Assembly: GCA_002455605.1 (NCBI GenBank)
Contig: DKLE01000079.1
Span: 1-6,784 of the forward strand
Direction of reading: 5' to 3'
Source of the DNA: Firmicutes bacterium UBA6648
GTDB lineage: Bacteria; Bacillota; Clostridia; Peptostreptococcales; Anaerovoracaceae
DNA length: 6,784 nucleotides
The number at the start of each line of letters is the position of its first letter. Positions within the stretch are counted from its first letter, which is position 1. Shown here in pieces: positions 5,860 through 6,784 of the stretch. Made by a program: the position numbers and the translations under genes. The notes beneath the pieces are model-generated. The model worked only from the letters and a program-made list of their open reading frames with translations, made no database searches and was not told the DNA's origin.

Positions 5860-6784
5860 TTAGGGGAGCATTTTTACTATGCTTATTTCCGGGGTTACAG
5901 ATAAATCTATGAAATCCCCGTCTTCTACTTTAACAAGCGGCCTGGAGCGTGCATTTTTATTAATCATGATTACCTTGGCAACTTTATCGTTACTTAAAAG
6001 TACCTTAGCGTGAAGATAGGAATTCAATATTTTATTAAGAAATTTCAGTACATATTTTGTATCAAATTTATGCAATCCTTCTTTTTCAAAATAACTGACT
6101 ACGGTAAAAGGGCATATGGGTTCTCTGTAAACCCTTTCAGAAGTCATTGCTTCATAAGCATCGGCAATAGCGATAATCTTGGAGAATTTATCCAGCTGAT
6201 CCCCGTTGAAATGCATCGGATATCCTGTTCCGTCACACCGTTCGTGATGCAGCAAAGCCACCTTTTTTATCCTGTCGTCAATATCATCGAATTGATCAAG
6301 CAATTCAAAACCTTTTGAGGTATGAGACTGCATAATTTTGTATTCTCCGGGTGTAAGTTCTCCCGGTTTTTCTAAAATCTCCTTAGGAATTAGAAGCTTT
6401 CCTATATCATGGAAAAGCCCGCATGTAACGAGCAGCTTAATTTCATCTTCCGGCAAATTCAGCCAGTGCCCCAGGTGACTGGCTATCATTCCTACGTTTA
6501 CAGAATGAGTATATACTGAGTCGGAATATTCGTGCATACTATAGACCATATCAATGAGATTGATATTTTTTTTGTTGTTTTCATACAGCAATGCACTCAA
6601 ATTTTTAATCATGTCTATATGGCTGTTGTCTGGGTTTTCCTGCAATATGTTATCAAGAGAAGAGGTCAGGCTTTCTTTCGCTTCTGTACATTCATTCTGA
6701 AAGAATTTAAAACCGGAGGTACTTTTGATATCAAAAATATAATCGTCCAGGCTATCATAAGTCATCTCGAGACAGCTGATTCTA
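5860..6784 (-). CDS. Partial CDS: HD-GYP domain protein, probable cyclic-di-GMP phosphodiesterase
   Basis: This is a predicted phosphodiesterase that hydrolyses the second messenger c-di-GMP, a signal controlling motility, adhesion and biofilm state. The frame stays open through the right edge. The first ATG (6763-6765) has no ribosome binding site and follows in-frame codons reading RISCLE, so the N-terminus is probably missing. Numbering from that ATG (301 residues), the HD-GYP motifs are complete: H87 (YTHSVNVG), H119-D120 with K123 (HDIGK), H148 (QSHT), H173-H174-E175, D178-G-T-G-Y-P183, and D202 in IADAYEAMTSER. The residue four before H87, a glutamate metal ligand in trinuclear HD-GYP enzymes, is Ser83. 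After the domain, residues of about 235-301 form a small tail that looks beta-rich (VAKVIMINKNARSRPLVKV, then FIDLSV), which I recall from related clostridial HD-GYP proteins. No receiver, PAS or membrane segment is visible; a sensor part could lie beyond the edge. It is transcribed toward the protease and ends at its own terminator. Confidence 0.9.
   Translation of the reverse strand, partial: RISCLEMTYDSLDDYIFDIKSTSGFKFFQNECTEAKESLTSSLDNILQENPDNSHIDMIKNLSALLYENNKKNINLIDMVYSMHEYSDSVYTHSVNVGMIASHLGHWLNLPEDEIKLLVTCGLFHDIGKLLIPKEILEKPGELTPGEYKIMQSHTSKGFELLDQFDDIDDRIKKVALLHHERCDGTGYPMHFNGDQLDKFSKIIAIADAYEAMTSERVYREPICPFTVVSYFEKEGLHKFDTKYVLKFLNKILNSYLHAKVLLSNDKVAKVIMINKNARSRPLVKVEDGDFIDLSVTPEISIVKMLP

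Noticed and set aside
6010..6318. Plus-strand open frame opposite the HD-GYP gene
   Set aside because: It lies antisense to clearly coding HD-GYP motifs and its translation has no family-like features.

Overview
The window looks like chromosome of a low-GC, Gram-positive anaerobe of the class Clostridia (Bacillota). The evidence is AT-rich codon use, strong AGGAGG-type ribosome binding sites, extended -10 promoters, and gene families that are common there: SbcDC, a secreted S8 protease with a QWALYNDG-type N-terminus, and a Lachnospiraceae/Clostridiales-style HD-GYP protein. The genus cannot be named from sequence alone. I see no mobile element, tRNA, rRNA, CRISPR array or riboswitch.

Layout. 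The left edge (to 416) holds the 3' end of a gene whose start lies outside the window. It resembles the C-terminal part of the DUF4179-type extracytoplasmic/anti-sigma proteins of Firmicutes. A short AT-rich gap carries a plausible extended -10 promoter and a strong ribosome binding site for sbcD (493-1629). sbcD overlaps sbcC (1626-4397) by ATGA, giving a classic two-gene sbcDC operon for the Mre11/Rad50-like nuclease that opens hairpins and processes DNA ends. A 90-base gap with its own likely promoter follows, then a secreted subtilisin-like protease (4488-5786) with an intact Asp-His-Ser triad and a calcium-loop insertion. The right end (5860 to the edge) is on the minus strand and encodes an HD-GYP cyclic-di-GMP phosphodiesterase, whose N-terminus is cut off by the window. 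A strong hairpin between the two convergent genes is followed by a T-tract only when read on the minus strand, so it is primarily the HD-GYP terminator.

How the genes relate. Only sbcD and sbcC clearly work together. The protease and the HD-GYP protein look like independent single-gene units, and the left-edge gene probably belongs to an upstream sigma/anti-sigma locus.

Overall this is an ordinary chromosomal region, and I found no convincing new system. The points worth a second look are modest: the protease's propeptide-poor N-terminus and 50-residue insertion, a dyad over its promoter, the metal-site composition and C-terminal tail of the HD-GYP protein, and the terminator whose T-tract reaches the protease stop codon.
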